Counted from the first letter of the stretch, positions 7,624 through 17,137 are shown. The stretch: DNA of 64,000 nucleotides from Chitinophaga polysaccharea (GCF_902150045.1 NZ_CABFVU010000001.1:3410001-3474000); one strand, 5' to 3'. Notes: a model not told the origin generated them from the sequence alone. Numbers and translations: made by a program.

Positions 7624-8658
7624 ATGAAGTACTGTTTATCTCTATGCCTGCTGCTCGGCGCAGCGGGGCTTCGTGCGCAGAATGTTTTTCCATCAACAGG
7701 CGCTGTTGGTATTGGGACCAATACACCTTCTTCAAATGCATTACTGCATATTCACGGTGGGAATCTGAAATTAACCAATCCCGGCCCTTACCCGTATGGT
7801 GTGAATATCGACGTTACAACGGCCTCGGGAGCATGGGCCCGCGAATTCAGCCTTTCTGCCAAACAAACAGGTAAACTGGCCTCCTTCGGGGCTTACGGCG
7901 GTGCAGACACCCTGATTTATGCATACATTGGCGGTAACACTGCCTCCGATATTGCTTATGCCGCTCCCTGGATGGTTTTCAGACCTGATGGGAATGTAGG
8001 CATCGGTACCATGAATACCTACACCCGTTTGTCTGTAGATGGTGGCGTTACTATTCTTTCGCCGGGTGGCTCTGCTATCCCACGTCCGCCGGTATCAGCC
8101 GGTACCATCACCGGCGAAATAAGAGGAACCAGCCCGGGCTGGTATGCCGGCGATGATGGTTTCCTGAGATTGAGTGCGGGTGGAGGTACAAGCGCCGGTA
8201 CCAAATCATTTATCGACCTGTCCGGGTATACTGCCAATCAGCCCGATCGTTATGAGAATATAGTAATGGGTACTGCGGGGCAGGAGAGAATACGTATTGC
8301 TTCTAACGGCAACGTTGGTATAGGCACCAATAATCCCGACGTAAAACTGGCTGTAAACGGCGATATCAGGGCAAAACGCGTAAAGGTAACCGCCACCAAC
8401 TGGCCCGACTATGTTTTTCATCCGTCTTACCAGTTACCGGGTTTAATGGAAGTGGCAGATTTTATTCATCAGCATCAACACCTGCCCGGTGTACCATCCC
8501 AGACGGAAGTACAACGCGAAGGCAGCGTGGATGTAGGCGCCATGAATGAAACCCTTCTCAAAAAGATAGAAGAGCTTACGCTTTATATGATTGAACTGAA
8601 AAAGGAGAATATATCCTTGGCAAACCGGCTACGGCAACTGGAAACAAAACAACGTTAA
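7624..8658 (+). CDS. Secreted trimeric surface protein (tail-fibre-like C-terminus)
   Basis: 344 residues with a signal peptide (cleavage probably after GLRAQ). It contains repeated GxVGIGT units (GAVGIGT, GNVGIGT twice), which recur in beta-rich trimeric shafts of phage-tail-fibre-like proteins. The C-terminal region (about 260-344) has the common Bacteroidota arrangement DYVF..Y.L..L.EV..FI..H.HLPGVPS, followed by MNETLLKKIEELTLYMIELK, a predicted coiled coil that should trimerise. Function is probably cell-surface or matrix related; no enzymatic residues are evident. An intramolecular chaperone-type end is possible but not shown. Confidence 0.8.
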   Translation: MKYCLSLCLLLGAAGLRAQNVFPSTGAVGIGTNTPSSNALLHIHGGNLKLTNPGPYPYGVNIDVTTASGAWAREFSLSAKQTGKLASFGAYGGADTLIYAYIGGNTASDIAYAAPWMVFRPDGNVGIGTMNTYTRLSVDGGVTILSPGGSAIPRPPVSAGTITGEIRGTSPGWYAGDDGFLRLSAGGGTSAGTKSFIDLSGYTANQPDRYENIVMGTAGQERIRIASNGNVGIGTNNPDVKLAVNGDIRAKRVKVTATNWPDYVFHPSYQLPGLMEVADFIHQHQHLPGVPSQTEVQREGSVDVGAMNETLLKKIEELTLYMIELKKENISLANRLRQLETKQR

Positions 8659-8664
8659 TAACAA

Positions 8665-8697
8665 AACAGCCTTGTAATACAACATTACAAGGCTGTT
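8665..8697. terminator. Bidirectional terminator between convergent genes
   Basis: A 14-bp perfect stem (AACAGCCTTGTAAT and its complement) with a 5-base loop lies 6 bases after the surface-protein stop codon and 10 bases before the stop of the convergent small lipoprotein gene. Confidence 0.85.
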
Positions 8698-8707
8698 GCT
8701 ATAAAGA

Positions 8708-8875
8708 TCAACCCCGTTTCCCCCCACGGGTTATTAAGAAAATGATCAGGCCCACCACCACTGCTACGGCGAGTATACCGGTCCAGACGCCCGCTTTGAA
8801 AATACCGCCTATCACTTCACAACTACTGAGTAAAAGTACAAGGCACGACAGTAACAAATAAGTGAGGTTTTTCAT
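8708..8875 (-). CDS. Small lipoprotein with one membrane segment
   Basis: 55 residues read directly from the minus strand. The N-terminal signal ends in LLSSC, a lipobox with the acceptor cysteine at about residue 19. A GGIFKAGVWTGI motif follows, then a hydrophobic helix (about 33-48) and a basic tail RGGKRG. I have seen this small protein in many Bacteroidota genomes, where it is sometimes mislabelled phosphatidate cytidylyltransferase; it is far too short for that. Function unknown; envelope location expected. It shares a terminator with the convergent surface-protein gene. Confidence 0.75.
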   Translation of the reverse strand: MKNLTYLLLSCLVLLLSSCEVIGGIFKAGVWTGILAVAVVVGLIIFLITRGGKRG

Positions 8876-8979
8876 ATCGTTCAGTTTTAATGTTATACAA
8901 TACCAGACATATCCTGTACCAAAATATATTTGTAAGTGTCAGAATAATTAACAAGCTTTAGCAGATCAACCAGAACAGT

Positions 8980-9591
8980 ATGAATTCAGGGAAAGCCTTC
9001 AGATCGGGGCTGCGCGTGGTGGCTTCCCATTCCTCACTTTGGGGACTCTTTCTACAGGGTGACCGCCACGCTTTCGCCGAAATATACGATGCCCACATTG
9101 ATGATCTCTTTCATTATGGCATGCATTTCTGCCAGGATAAGGAAAGGGTGAAAGACTGTTTACAGGATCTGTTTCAGGATCTGTGGATCAGCAGGGAGCA
9201 CCTGACCGCCAATATCGGGAACGTACGCTATTACCTCATCAGCAGCCTGAGAAGACGGCTGCTCCGGGCATTGCGTAAAGACCGCCGCTACCAGCACCGT
9301 GAATCATGGGAAGCGTTTGAATTTGAATGCACGCTTCCCCTCGAACATCAACTGATCCAGTACGAAACTGCCGAAGAACAGAAGCGCCTTCTCCAGCAAG
9401 CCCTCAGTAACCTGTCGAGGCGCCAGCGTGAAGCCATCTATCTCCGCTTTTTCCAGAACCTGAACTATAATGAAGTGGCCGATATCATGTCCATGCAGGT
9501 TGATTCTGTTTATAATACCATCTCCAAAGCCATCGGCATCCTTAAAAAGAATCTCCCGCTGCCGCTCCTGTTGCTGTTTTTAGGGAGATAA
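8980..9591 (+). CDS. ECF-subfamily RNA polymerase sigma factor
   Basis: 203 residues. Region 2 is at about 25-95 (FAEIYDAHIDDLFHYGMHF, then VKDCLQDLFQDLWISR, the -10 recognition helix). Region 4 is at about 135-190 (LSRRQREAIYLRFFQNLNYN, then VADIMSMQVDSVYNTISKAI, a helix-turn-helix). This is the FecI-like type that Bacteroidota pair with FecR to control SusC/SusD loci. A -7-like element TATATTTG lies upstream at 8925-8932. The next genes are the cognate FecR and SusC. Confidence 0.93.
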   Translation: MNSGKAFRSGLRVVASHSSLWGLFLQGDRHAFAEIYDAHIDDLFHYGMHFCQDKERVKDCLQDLFQDLWISREHLTANIGNVRYYLISSLRRRLLRALRKDRRYQHRESWEAFEFECTLPLEHQLIQYETAEEQKRLLQQALSNLSRRQREAIYLRFFQNLNYNEVADIMSMQVDSVYNTISKAIGILKKNLPLPLLLLFLGR

Positions 9592-9659
9592 AAAAAATAT
9601 TTTAAAAAAAGTGATGAGATTTGCTTCATTACCTGCTCTTTAAGTAAAAGCACGTTCTC

Positions 9660-10694
9660 TTGGCCTCCAGTAATTATTTATCATACACCGCCCGGGAGTT
9701 CGCGATGGATGAGGACTTTCAGCAATGGGTACTACACCCGGAGCAAAGGAATGTGTTCTGGGAATCATGGCTCAGGCAACATCCGGAAAAGGAACCTGTC
9801 ATCAGCAACGCCAGGCAACTCGTGCAAAGCATCCGCTTCCGCGATTACCCGCTGTCCGCAACGGATAAGGAACAGTTGTGGGATGCAGTGCTGAACGGGC
9901 TGGGAGAGGAGAACGAAGAAGAAGTGGTACCTGTACGCCAGCCTTACCGGAGGAGCGCCTGGAAATACGCTGCTGCGGTAATTACCGGCATACTGCTGGC
10001 CGGCGCCTGGTGGTGGAAGCCCGCACCAGAGCAACCCCCTATTCTCAGCACTTTCACCCGGCTGGGAGAAACCAGGACCCTGCTGCTGCCCGATAGCTCG
10101 GAAGTAACGCTGAATGCCGACTCCCGGCTGCTGTATGCCGTTACGGGAACAGGCCGGCGTGAAGTATGGCTCGACGGGGAAGCCTTTTTTCATATAAAAC
10201 ATACCGCTTCCCACCAGCATTTTATTGTACATACCTACGATCACCTGGATGTGGAAGTATTGGGAACACAGTTCAATGTAAACAGCAGTGGTAAAGAAAT
10301 AGTGGTGGTATTGCAAAAGGGAAGTATCCTGCTGAATATCGGTGAAAACAATACGGGTAAAGCTGCAGCGCTGTACCTGCAACCCGGGGAAATGCTGCGG
10401 TATAACAAACAGGATGGAGATTATACCAAGAAAAGCGTAGATGCCGTAAATTATACCTCCTGGCACACCGGCCGCTTAATAATGAATGATTTTACATTGC
10501 TGGATGCCGCCGTTTTTATGGAGCAGGTGTTTGGTAAAAAACTGATCATACGAGACACACAATTATTGAATTATAAAGTATCAGGCTCAATGCCTATCAT
10601 TTATGACGCCGATACCATGATGACACAGCTGGGCAAGGTTTTCCGTATGCAATTCAACCAAAGAGGCGATGAAGTCTGGATCCATAAGCCGTAA
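9660..10694 (+). CDS. FecR-family anti-sigma factor
   Basis: 344 residues. A cytoplasmic N-terminal segment (YLSYTAREFAMDEDFQQWVL) binds the sigma factor, a single membrane helix lies at about 101-119, a periplasmic FecR domain at about 130-225 and a DUF4974 domain at about 265-343. The protein receives a signal from the SusC N-terminal STN domain and releases or activates the sigma factor. The start is a TTG at 9660: the family motif begins within five residues of it, and the first ATG (9705) would cut that motif. It lies 68 AT-rich bases after the sigma gene and 56 before susC. Confidence 0.92.
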   Translation: MASSNYLSYTAREFAMDEDFQQWVLHPEQRNVFWESWLRQHPEKEPVISNARQLVQSIRFRDYPLSATDKEQLWDAVLNGLGEENEEEVVPVRQPYRRSAWKYAAAVITGILLAGAWWWKPAPEQPPILSTFTRLGETRTLLLPDSSEVTLNADSRLLYAVTGTGRREVWLDGEAFFHIKHTASHQHFIVHTYDHLDVEVLGTQFNVNSSGKEIVVVLQKGSILLNIGENNTGKAAALYLQPGEMLRYNKQDGDYTKKSVDAVNYTSWHTGRLIMNDFTLLDAAVFMEQVFGKKLIIRDTQLLNYKVSGSMPIIYDADTMMTQLGKVFRMQFNQRGDEVWIHKP

Positions 10695-10750
10695 AGCTCG
10701 CCGCTCAATTTTATAGATGTCTTATTCCTAATCGTTAAAACCTGTTCAAC

Positions 10751-13700
10751 ATGAAAAAAGGTTTACGTGTTTTGCTGATGCAAGCATTGGCCCTGTATTT
10801 CCTGTCCCAAACGGTATCAGCCCAGGAAGCGGCTGTTGCCATCAACGAGCCGGCCCTCCCCGAAACCGGCAACAGTGCAGAAGCACAACCCGATGAATCT
10901 TCCCTGAAAACTGTTCTCCATCTCATCGAAGAACATTTCAGTGTATCTATCGCCTATAAAAGCACCCTGGTTAAAAACAAGAAAGTACAGCTGTCGGTCG
11001 CTGCATGCCAATCGCCCGAAGAAGCGCTGGGAAAAGCCCTGGCCCCTTTTAACCTGCACTTCGAAAAAGTAAGGGAACACTTTTATATGGTCACCGAAAA
11101 AATACCCGCTCCCGCACCTGTAGAACCCGGCGCAGTACAACAGCAACACCCGGTAAAAGGCGTGGTAAGGGATGAAAAAGGGAATCCCGTGGCAGGTGTA
11201 ACCGTCCGTATTGCAGGTACCAGTATCGGCACGGTTACCAATGCAGATGGCTCCTATACCATCGCAGCACCAGGAAGAAGTACCGATGAACTGGACATCA
11301 CTTACATTGGTTATGAAACACAACGTATACCCGTTGGCGGTAGAGCCCTTATTAATGTTACCATGAAAGAAGGCTCCAGTGCATTGAATGAAATAGTGGT
11401 CACCGGTTATACCACGCAAAAGAAGAAAGACCTTACAGGCTCCGTAGCCGTAGTGAATATAGACAACCTGAAAAAACAGCCCTCCGGCCAGGTAACGGAA
11501 CAGCTGCAGGGACAGGCATCCGGTGTTACTGTAATCGGCTCAGGCCAGCCGGGAGAATCCCCGCAGATCCGTATCCGCGGCGTAAATACTTTTGGGGCCA
11601 ACTCTCCTTTGTATGTAGTGGATGGTGTGCCTACCACAGATATTGCGGATCTCAATCCCAACGATGTAGCCAGCCTGCAGGTATTGAAAGATGCCGGCGC
11701 CGCCTCCATCTATGGCTCCCGCGCTTCCAACGGGGTGATCATTATCACCACCCGCCGCGGTTCCGGCAAAGTAAAAGTAGCCTACGATGGTTACTACGGC
11801 CGCCAGTATCCGAAGAACGGTAATGTGTGGAATACCCTTAACCCGCAGGAGCAGGCCGACCTGAGATGGCTGGCATATAAGAACTCCGGGCTGGATCCGG
11901 GAACCGCCCTCTATGGCAATGGTACAAAACCCGTAATACCGGATTATATCCTGCCATCGGGTGCTATGGAGGGAGATCCTTCCGTTGATCCATCTCTCTA
12001 TTATGTAAATCCAAATTATACGGACCTGGACGACTATAACAGTTTCTACCAGATCTCAAGGGCTAACAAAGCAGGGACCAACTGGTATCGCGAGGTATTC
12101 CGCCCGGCGCCCATTACCAGCCACAATGTAGCGGTGAGCGGGGGCGGTGATAAAGGTAACTATCTCTTCTCCCTGAATTATTTTAATCAGCAAGGTACTT
12201 TGATGAACACTTACCTGAGAAGGTATACCGTTCGCTCCAACACACAGTATAACATTACACCAGGTATCAGGGTAGGAGAGAACCTTGCTTTTTCCATGTC
12301 AGAAAATCCTTCGGTAGATATCAATACATCGGATGCCGCTATTGGTCATGCTATGCGCGAGCAAAGCATTATACCGGTATATGACATCAAAGGCAACTTT
12401 GCCGGTTCTGCCGGCGACGCCCTGGGAGACGCTTTTAACCCGGTGGCGATGCAATATCGCACCCGCAATAATAAAGGGCTGAATACCCGTTTGTTTGGTA
12501 ATGTATACGGAGAAGTAGACTTCCTCCGGCATTTTACTCTCCGCACCAGCTTTGGTGGAGAAGTAGCCTCCGGCTGGTCGCATTCCTTCCTGTTCCCCCA
12601 ATATGAGAACAAGGAAAATTCTACCAGTAATTCTTATACAGAAGGCTCTACCAATTCACATAGCTGGACATGGACCAACACGCTTACCTATCACCAGACG
12701 TTCAATAATAAACATGATCTGAAAGTAATTGCCGGTACGGAATCGTTCGATAGCCGCCGCCGCGCAGTGGGAGGTACTACCAAAGACTATTTTACTTTTG
12801 ATGATTATTTCCCCGATCTCAGCACAGGAACCGGTACACAAACCAATTACAGCAACCGCGAATCAGAAGGCCTGTTCTCTATCCTGGGCCGCATTGATTA
12901 TGCGTTTATGGACAAGTATCTTTTGAGCGCTACCTTACGCCGCGATGGCTCTTCCAAATTTGTGAACGACCATTACGGTACTTTCCCTGCAATTACAGCA
13001 GGGTGGCGTATTTCACAGGAAGAATTTATGAAGAAGATCAGCTGGATCACCGACCTTAAGATCCGTGGCGGATGGGGCATCATGGGCAACCAGCTTAACC
13101 TCAGCGTTAACAACGGCTACTTCCTGTATGGAGGCAACCGCAACTCTTCCTATTATGACCTGGCAGGGGTTAATAATGGCCTCAACGCAGGTTTTGCAGG
13201 TACGCAGATCGGCAATCCCGATGCCAAATGGGAAAGCGACGTGAATGCCAATATCGGCATTGATGCCAGCCTGTTTAACGGGCAGCTCGATTTCTCTGCC
13301 GACTACTACCGTAAAGATATTAAAGACCTCCTGTACAATCCTGAACTGCCCGGCCTTGCCGGTACCGGCGCCCAGCCTTTTGTGAACATCGCCCGCATGA
13401 AAAATGAAGGGTTCGATTTTTCTGTTGGCTGGCATAAAAATATCAATAAGGATCTGCAACTGAACATCAGCGGTACGCTCACTACTTACAAAAATAAGAT
13501 CGTGAAAATTGCCGATGGGGTGGATTATTTTGACAGCGACAGTCGCCGCTTTGATGGTAGTAACATCATTCGCAATGCAGTTGGTCAACCCGTTTCGTCT
13601 TTCTTTGGTTATAAAGTGATAGGCTTCTGGAATGATGAAGCTGAAATTGAAACAGCAGACAAACAGGCACAGAAAGTAACCAATACACCGGATGCTATTT

Positions 13701-14302
13701 ACCAGGAAGGTGAAGGACTGGGCCGCTTCCGCTACCAGGATGTAAACGGTGATGGTATCATTACTCCCGACGACCGTACTTTCCTCGGCAATCCCAACCC
13801 TGATTTCTCCTATGGCATCAATCTCGGTGTTACCTATAAAGGATTTGATTTCAGCATCTTCCTGTTCGGCACGCATGGTAACCAGATCTGGAATAATGTG
13901 CGGTGGTGGCGCGATTTCTACCCGTCTTTTGAAAGCGCAAAAAGTAAAACAGCCCTGTATGATTCGTGGAGGCCGGATCATCATAACGCTACAGCGCCTA
14001 TCCAGGAAGTGGACGGATCTACCAGCACACAGGGCGTGCCCAACTCATACATGGTGGAGAACGGCGCTTATCTGCGTGCAAAAAATATGCAGCTGGGATA
14101 TACCTTTCCCACTAAACTACTGTCAGGCATACACGTAGAAAAGCTGCGTGTTTATATCCAGGCGGCGAATGTATTCACTATTACAAAATACTCGGGGCTG
14201 GATCCTGAAATTGGTGGTTCCGACATCACCGATTTTGGCGTAGACGAAGGCGCCTACCCCAATCAGCGCCAGTTCCTCATTGGCATTAACCTGGGTTTCT
14301 AA
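10751..14302 (+). CDS. SusC/RagA-type TonB-dependent receptor with STN signalling domain
   Basis: 1183 residues, outer membrane. Signal peptide (about 1-24), STN domain (about 53-117, TVLHLIEEHFSVSIAY), carboxypeptidase-D regulatory-like domain (about 134-205), a TonB-box-like segment LNEIVVTGY (212-220), the plug (about 225-340; RIRGVNTFGANSPLYVVDG, and VLKDAGAASIYGSRASNGVI) and a beta-barrel ending in an aromatic residue (GINLGF). The STN domain passes occupancy to the FecR protein, which fits the two genes upstream. With SusD it imports an oligosaccharide or peptide; the ligand cannot be read. The next gene (SusD) starts 27 bases later. Confidence 0.96.
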   Translation: MKKGLRVLLMQALALYFLSQTVSAQEAAVAINEPALPETGNSAEAQPDESSLKTVLHLIEEHFSVSIAYKSTLVKNKKVQLSVAACQSPEEALGKALAPFNLHFEKVREHFYMVTEKIPAPAPVEPGAVQQQHPVKGVVRDEKGNPVAGVTVRIAGTSIGTVTNADGSYTIAAPGRSTDELDITYIGYETQRIPVGGRALINVTMKEGSSALNEIVVTGYTTQKKKDLTGSVAVVNIDNLKKQPSGQVTEQLQGQASGVTVIGSGQPGESPQIRIRGVNTFGANSPLYVVDGVPTTDIADLNPNDVASLQVLKDAGAASIYGSRASNGVIIITTRRGSGKVKVAYDGYYGRQYPKNGNVWNTLNPQEQADLRWLAYKNSGLDPGTALYGNGTKPVIPDYILPSGAMEGDPSVDPSLYYVNPNYTDLDDYNSFYQISRANKAGTNWYREVFRPAPITSHNVAVSGGGDKGNYLFSLNYFNQQGTLMNTYLRRYTVRSNTQYNITPGIRVGENLAFSMSENPSVDINTSDAAIGHAMREQSIIPVYDIKGNFAGSAGDALGDAFNPVAMQYRTRNNKGLNTRLFGNVYGEVDFLRHFTLRTSFGGEVASGWSHSFLFPQYENKENSTSNSYTEGSTNSHSWTWTNTLTYHQTFNNKHDLKVIAGTESFDSRRRAVGGTTKDYFTFDDYFPDLSTGTGTQTNYSNRESEGLFSILGRIDYAFMDKYLLSATLRRDGSSKFVNDHYGTFPAITAGWRISQEEFMKKISWITDLKIRGGWGIMGNQLNLSVNNGYFLYGGNRNSSYYDLAGVNNGLNAGFAGTQIGNPDAKWESDVNANIGIDASLFNGQLDFSADYYRKDIKDLLYNPELPGLAGTGAQPFVNIARMKNEGFDFSVGWHKNINKDLQLNISGTLTTYKNKIVKIADGVDYFDSDSRRFDGSNIIRNAVGQPVSSFFGYKVIGFWNDEAEIETADKQAQKVTNTPDAIYQEGEGLGRFRYQDVNGDGIITPDDRTFLGNPNPDFSYGINLGVTYKGFDFSIFLFGTHGNQIWNNVRWWRDFYPSFESAKSKTALYDSWRPDHHNATAPIQEVDGSTSTQGVPNSYMVENGAYLRAKNMQLGYTFPTKLLSGIHVEKLRVYIQAANVFTITKYSGLDPEIGGSDITDFGVDEGAYPNQRQFLIGINLGF

Positions 14303-14329
14303 TAATTGCTCAATTTAAAAAACAGGATC

Positions 14330-16138
14330 ATGAAATCATTATATCATATACTGTTAACTGCGGCCATTGCAACGCCATTTCTTTCAGGTTGCAGCAAGAG
14401 CTTCCTCGATCGCACGCCGCAATCTTCCCTTGAAGAATCTTCCCTTACCAATAAGAAGGGAGTAAATACACTGCTTATAGGCGCCTATGGTGCGCTCGAC
14501 GGGCAGGATTTTAAAGACGGGGATATGGTGAATCTCTCCGGTGGCAGCGGGTTTGCCGTATCGCCTGATAACTGGATCTATGGCAGCGTATGCGGCGGAG
14601 ATGCCCATAAAGGCAGCGACCCCGCTGATGCCGCCGCTATATTGCAGATAGGCACTTTTGTAGGCAATGCCGCCAACGGCTTCTTTAATGATAAATGGCG
14701 TGTGAACTATGAAGGCGTGCGTCGATGCAATTTTGTGCTGCACATTCTTCCGAATGTTACCGACATGACCGATGATGAAAAGAAAGAACTGGCAGGAGAA
14801 GCCCGTTTCCTTCGCGGGCATTATTATTCTGACCTGAAGAAGATGTTTGATAACGTGCCCTGGGTAGATGAGAATTCCAACAGCTTTAACAAGCTGGATG
14901 TAGATGAATACAAAATTCCCAATGATAAGGATATCTGGCCGATGATTGAAGCAGACTTTAAGTATGCGGCCGAAAACCTGAATGAGATACAGGATGTAAT
15001 AGGTCGCGCCAACAGCTGGGCAGCCAAAGCTTACCTGGCTAAAACACTGCTCTACGAAAAGAAGTATGCGGAAGCCATGCCCATCTTTGAAGATGTGATT
15101 GCACACGGTGTTACAGCTAAAGGAACGCCTTACGCGCTTACCACAAAGTTCCATGATAATTTTGATGCCTTTACGGAGAATAACAGTGAAGCGGTTTTCT
15201 CTATCCAGTATAGTGCTAACGACGGCTCCGGCGGTACAGGTAATGCCAACCAGGGGGAGATGCTGAATTATCCGTATAATGGCCCTTTCAGCTGCTGCGG
15301 TTTCTATCAGCCTTCGCAGGACCTGGTGAACTCTTACCGCACCGATGCGAATGGTCTTCCTTATATTGACGACTTTAACGACCATCCGGTGAAAAGCGAT
15401 ATGGGATTAACCAGCAGTGCGCCCTTTACTCCGGATGCCGGTAACCTGGATCCACGCCTCGACTGGACCGTTGGCCGCCGAGGTATACCTTTCCTCGACT
15501 GGGGCAACCACCCGGGTATGGATTGGGTTCGCGACCAGCAATCTGCCGGTCCGTATGCAGCCATTAAAAATGTATACATGCAGGCTACGCAGGATAAGTA
15601 TTATGATGGTAATGGCTGGGCGCCCGGCAACGCCATCAACTATGTGCTGATCCGCTTTGCAGATGTATTGCTGATGGCCGCCGAATGCCAGGCCCAGGCA
15701 GGAAGCCTCGCTACGGCACAGGATCATGTAAATGCAGTACGCAGCCGCGCCGCCAATCCGGTTGGCTGGGTGAAAACCTACCTGGATCCATCCAAACCAA
15801 TGGGTGGCTATACCAATATACCGGCAGCAAAGTATAACATTAAAACATATCCTGCCGGCGCCTTTACTGCCAATGGCAAAGCCTGGGCAATAAAAGCCAT
15901 TCAGTTTGAGCGCAAGCTGGAACTGGCTATGGAAGGTCATCGCTTTTTCGATCTTGTACGCTGGGGCATCGCACAAACAGAGCTGAACCGCTATTTCAGC
16001 TACGAGAAAAATATTACCACTGATGTAGAGAACGGCAACTTCACCAGCAAAAACGTCCGCTTCCCGATCCCGCAGCGCCAGATTGACCTTAGCGTGAAAA
16101 ATGGTACGGCTACGTTGAAGCAGAACGCGGGATATTAG
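14330..16138 (+). CDS. SusD/RagB-family outer-membrane nutrient-binding lipoprotein
   Basis: 602 residues. The signal peptide ends at a lipobox (FLSGC), followed by SKSFLDRTPQSSL, the typical SusD beginning. TPR-like helices follow (AGEARFLRGHYYSDLKKMF; AKAYLAKTLLYEKKYAEAM), and the C-terminal half ends with FERKLELAMEGHRFFDLVRW and the VRFPIPQRQIDLS block found in nearly all members. It caps the SusC barrel and delivers the ligand. I chose the ATG at 14330, which has AGGA 8 bases upstream, over an in-frame TTG at 14306. No glycoside hydrolase or peptidase follows, so this is a minimal uptake locus. Confidence 0.95.
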   Translation: MKSLYHILLTAAIATPFLSGCSKSFLDRTPQSSLEESSLTNKKGVNTLLIGAYGALDGQDFKDGDMVNLSGGSGFAVSPDNWIYGSVCGGDAHKGSDPADAAAILQIGTFVGNAANGFFNDKWRVNYEGVRRCNFVLHILPNVTDMTDDEKKELAGEARFLRGHYYSDLKKMFDNVPWVDENSNSFNKLDVDEYKIPNDKDIWPMIEADFKYAAENLNEIQDVIGRANSWAAKAYLAKTLLYEKKYAEAMPIFEDVIAHGVTAKGTPYALTTKFHDNFDAFTENNSEAVFSIQYSANDGSGGTGNANQGEMLNYPYNGPFSCCGFYQPSQDLVNSYRTDANGLPYIDDFNDHPVKSDMGLTSSAPFTPDAGNLDPRLDWTVGRRGIPFLDWGNHPGMDWVRDQQSAGPYAAIKNVYMQATQDKYYDGNGWAPGNAINYVLIRFADVLLMAAECQAQAGSLATAQDHVNAVRSRAANPVGWVKTYLDPSKPMGGYTNIPAAKYNIKTYPAGAFTANGKAWAIKAIQFERKLELAMEGHRFFDLVRWGIAQTELNRYFSYEKNITTDVENGNFTSKNVRFPIPQRQIDLSVKNGTATLKQNAGY

Positions 16139-16172
16139 CGGAGGGGATCGCCTTCGGCGATTGTCTTGGAGC

Positions 16173-16220
16173 ATGATTATGATGATTACGCTGATTACGC
16201 TGATTTTATTTTTGGGATTT
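16173..16220 (+). repeat. 3'-end dispersed repeat, copy 1 (behind susD)
   Basis: This copy reads GATTACGCTGATTACGCTGAT toward a T-rich end. It is the complement of the repeat found at 16288-16345 and 17138-17219, so relative to its upstream gene (susD, plus strand) the orientation is the same as in those minus-strand cases. Confidence 0.6.
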
Positions 16221-16224
16221 TATA

Positions 16225-16276
16225 AATAATTAAGGGATGATAAAAGCAGACTTGCTTTTATCATCCCTTAATTATT
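16225..16276. terminator. Long perfect hairpin terminator
   Basis: A 23-bp perfect stem with a 6-base loop, followed by a T tract on the plus strand (and one on the minus strand). It sits between the convergent susD and phyH genes and is itself framed by inverted copies of the dispersed repeat, giving a palindromic region of more than 100 bases. Confidence 0.9.
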
Positions 16277-16287
16277 TTTTCATTTAT

Positions 16288-16345
16288 AATCCAAAATAAT
16301 CAAATCAGCGTAATAAGTTTAATCCTGAGTCAGACAAACTCCGCG
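16288..16345 (-). repeat. 3'-end dispersed repeat, copy 2 (overlaps phyH end)
   Basis: Plus-strand order is CCAAAATAATCAAATCAGCG, TAATAAGTTTAATCCTGAGT, CAGACAAACTCCGCG. It matches 17138-17219 nearly base for base. It covers the stop and last dozen codons of the PhyH gene. Confidence 0.85.
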
Positions 16346-17057
16346 TTTCTGCCCATTGCAGGCCCCCGGCCAGTTGCTGGTCGCTGAATTCGATATGGAT
16401 CACCCGCCGGTTATGTCCATTGCTGCTGCGGCCGGAAGCGTGCATGAGCAGGGGCCGCATGATCATGATGCCGCCTCTTTTTACCCGGCAGCTAACATCC
16501 GGGGTTTTGTTCAGATCAATATCATTTGCCCGTTGAATACCTCTTGCATGTGAGCCGGGCAGCACTTTTAAAGCGCCGTTCTGCTCATTAGTATCATCTA
16601 GGTGAATGCGGAGCGTGTAGATGCTTTCCAGTATACTGATTGGCGGTTGCACGGCATATTGGCCAGGTTTCACTGTCCAGGGGCCATAACCGGATACCGG
16701 TAGTTTTTCAGCTACTGAAATAGTCAGATCCTGGTGCCAGGCCACAAACCAGTTTGATTGGCCGGGCTTATCAAAATAAATGGATTTAACCGGAACATGA
16801 TGTTCACCAAAAAGCTCCCGGATTATGAGGTTTATGATGGGGATAAATATCAACGGAATAATGGAAGGCACCTCCTGCAAAAAACGGCGGATGGCAAAGA
16901 GATCATTGGTTTTCCGGAAGAATGGACTATGCTGGTCTACACTATCAATCACAGTGATCATCTCCCTTACAGATGTTTCAGAAAATACATCCGGTATCAT
17001 GGTATATCCCTGTTGTTCCAGCTCCTGCCTGAATTGTAGCAAATTCCCGTTATTCAT
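16305..17057 (-). CDS. Phytanoyl-CoA dioxygenase (PhyH) family oxygenase
   Basis: 250 residues. Fe(II)/2-oxoglutarate dioxygenase fold with the iron triad HQD (H108, D110) and H206 in LLMHASGRSSNGHNRRVIHI; an Arg at about 217-218 would bind 2-oxoglutarate. NGALKVLPGSHARG is also a family hallmark. The substrate is unknown; PhyH members hydroxylate lipids, amino acids or metabolites. The last dozen residues (about 239-250) are encoded by a copy of a dispersed repeat, and another copy lies just upstream of the gene, so the cassette is flanked by direct repeats. The original C-terminus may have been replaced. Confidence 0.85.
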   Translation of the reverse strand: MNNGNLLQFRQELEQQGYTMIPDVFSETSVREMITVIDSVDQHSPFFRKTNDLFAIRRFLQEVPSIIPLIFIPIINLIIRELFGEHHVPVKSIYFDKPGQSNWFVAWHQDLTISVAEKLPVSGYGPWTVKPGQYAVQPPISILESIYTLRIHLDDTNEQNGALKVLPGSHARGIQRANDIDLNKTPDVSCRVKRGGIMIMRPLLMHASGRSSNGHNRRVIHIEFSDQQLAGGLQWAETRSLSDSGLNLLR

Positions 17058-17137
17058 CTGTAATTATTGACTATCACAAAACAATTCCAAAATCTTCAAA
17101 ATGAAAACAACCCACTTCTATTTCCCGAATTATTTCA

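Noticed and set aside
13013..13984. 323-codon minus-strand frame inside susC
   Set aside because: Complement of a strongly supported SusC barrel; composition of an antisense shadow.
15407..16174. 255-codon minus-strand frame inside susD
   Set aside because: Antisense shadow of SusD; no domain.
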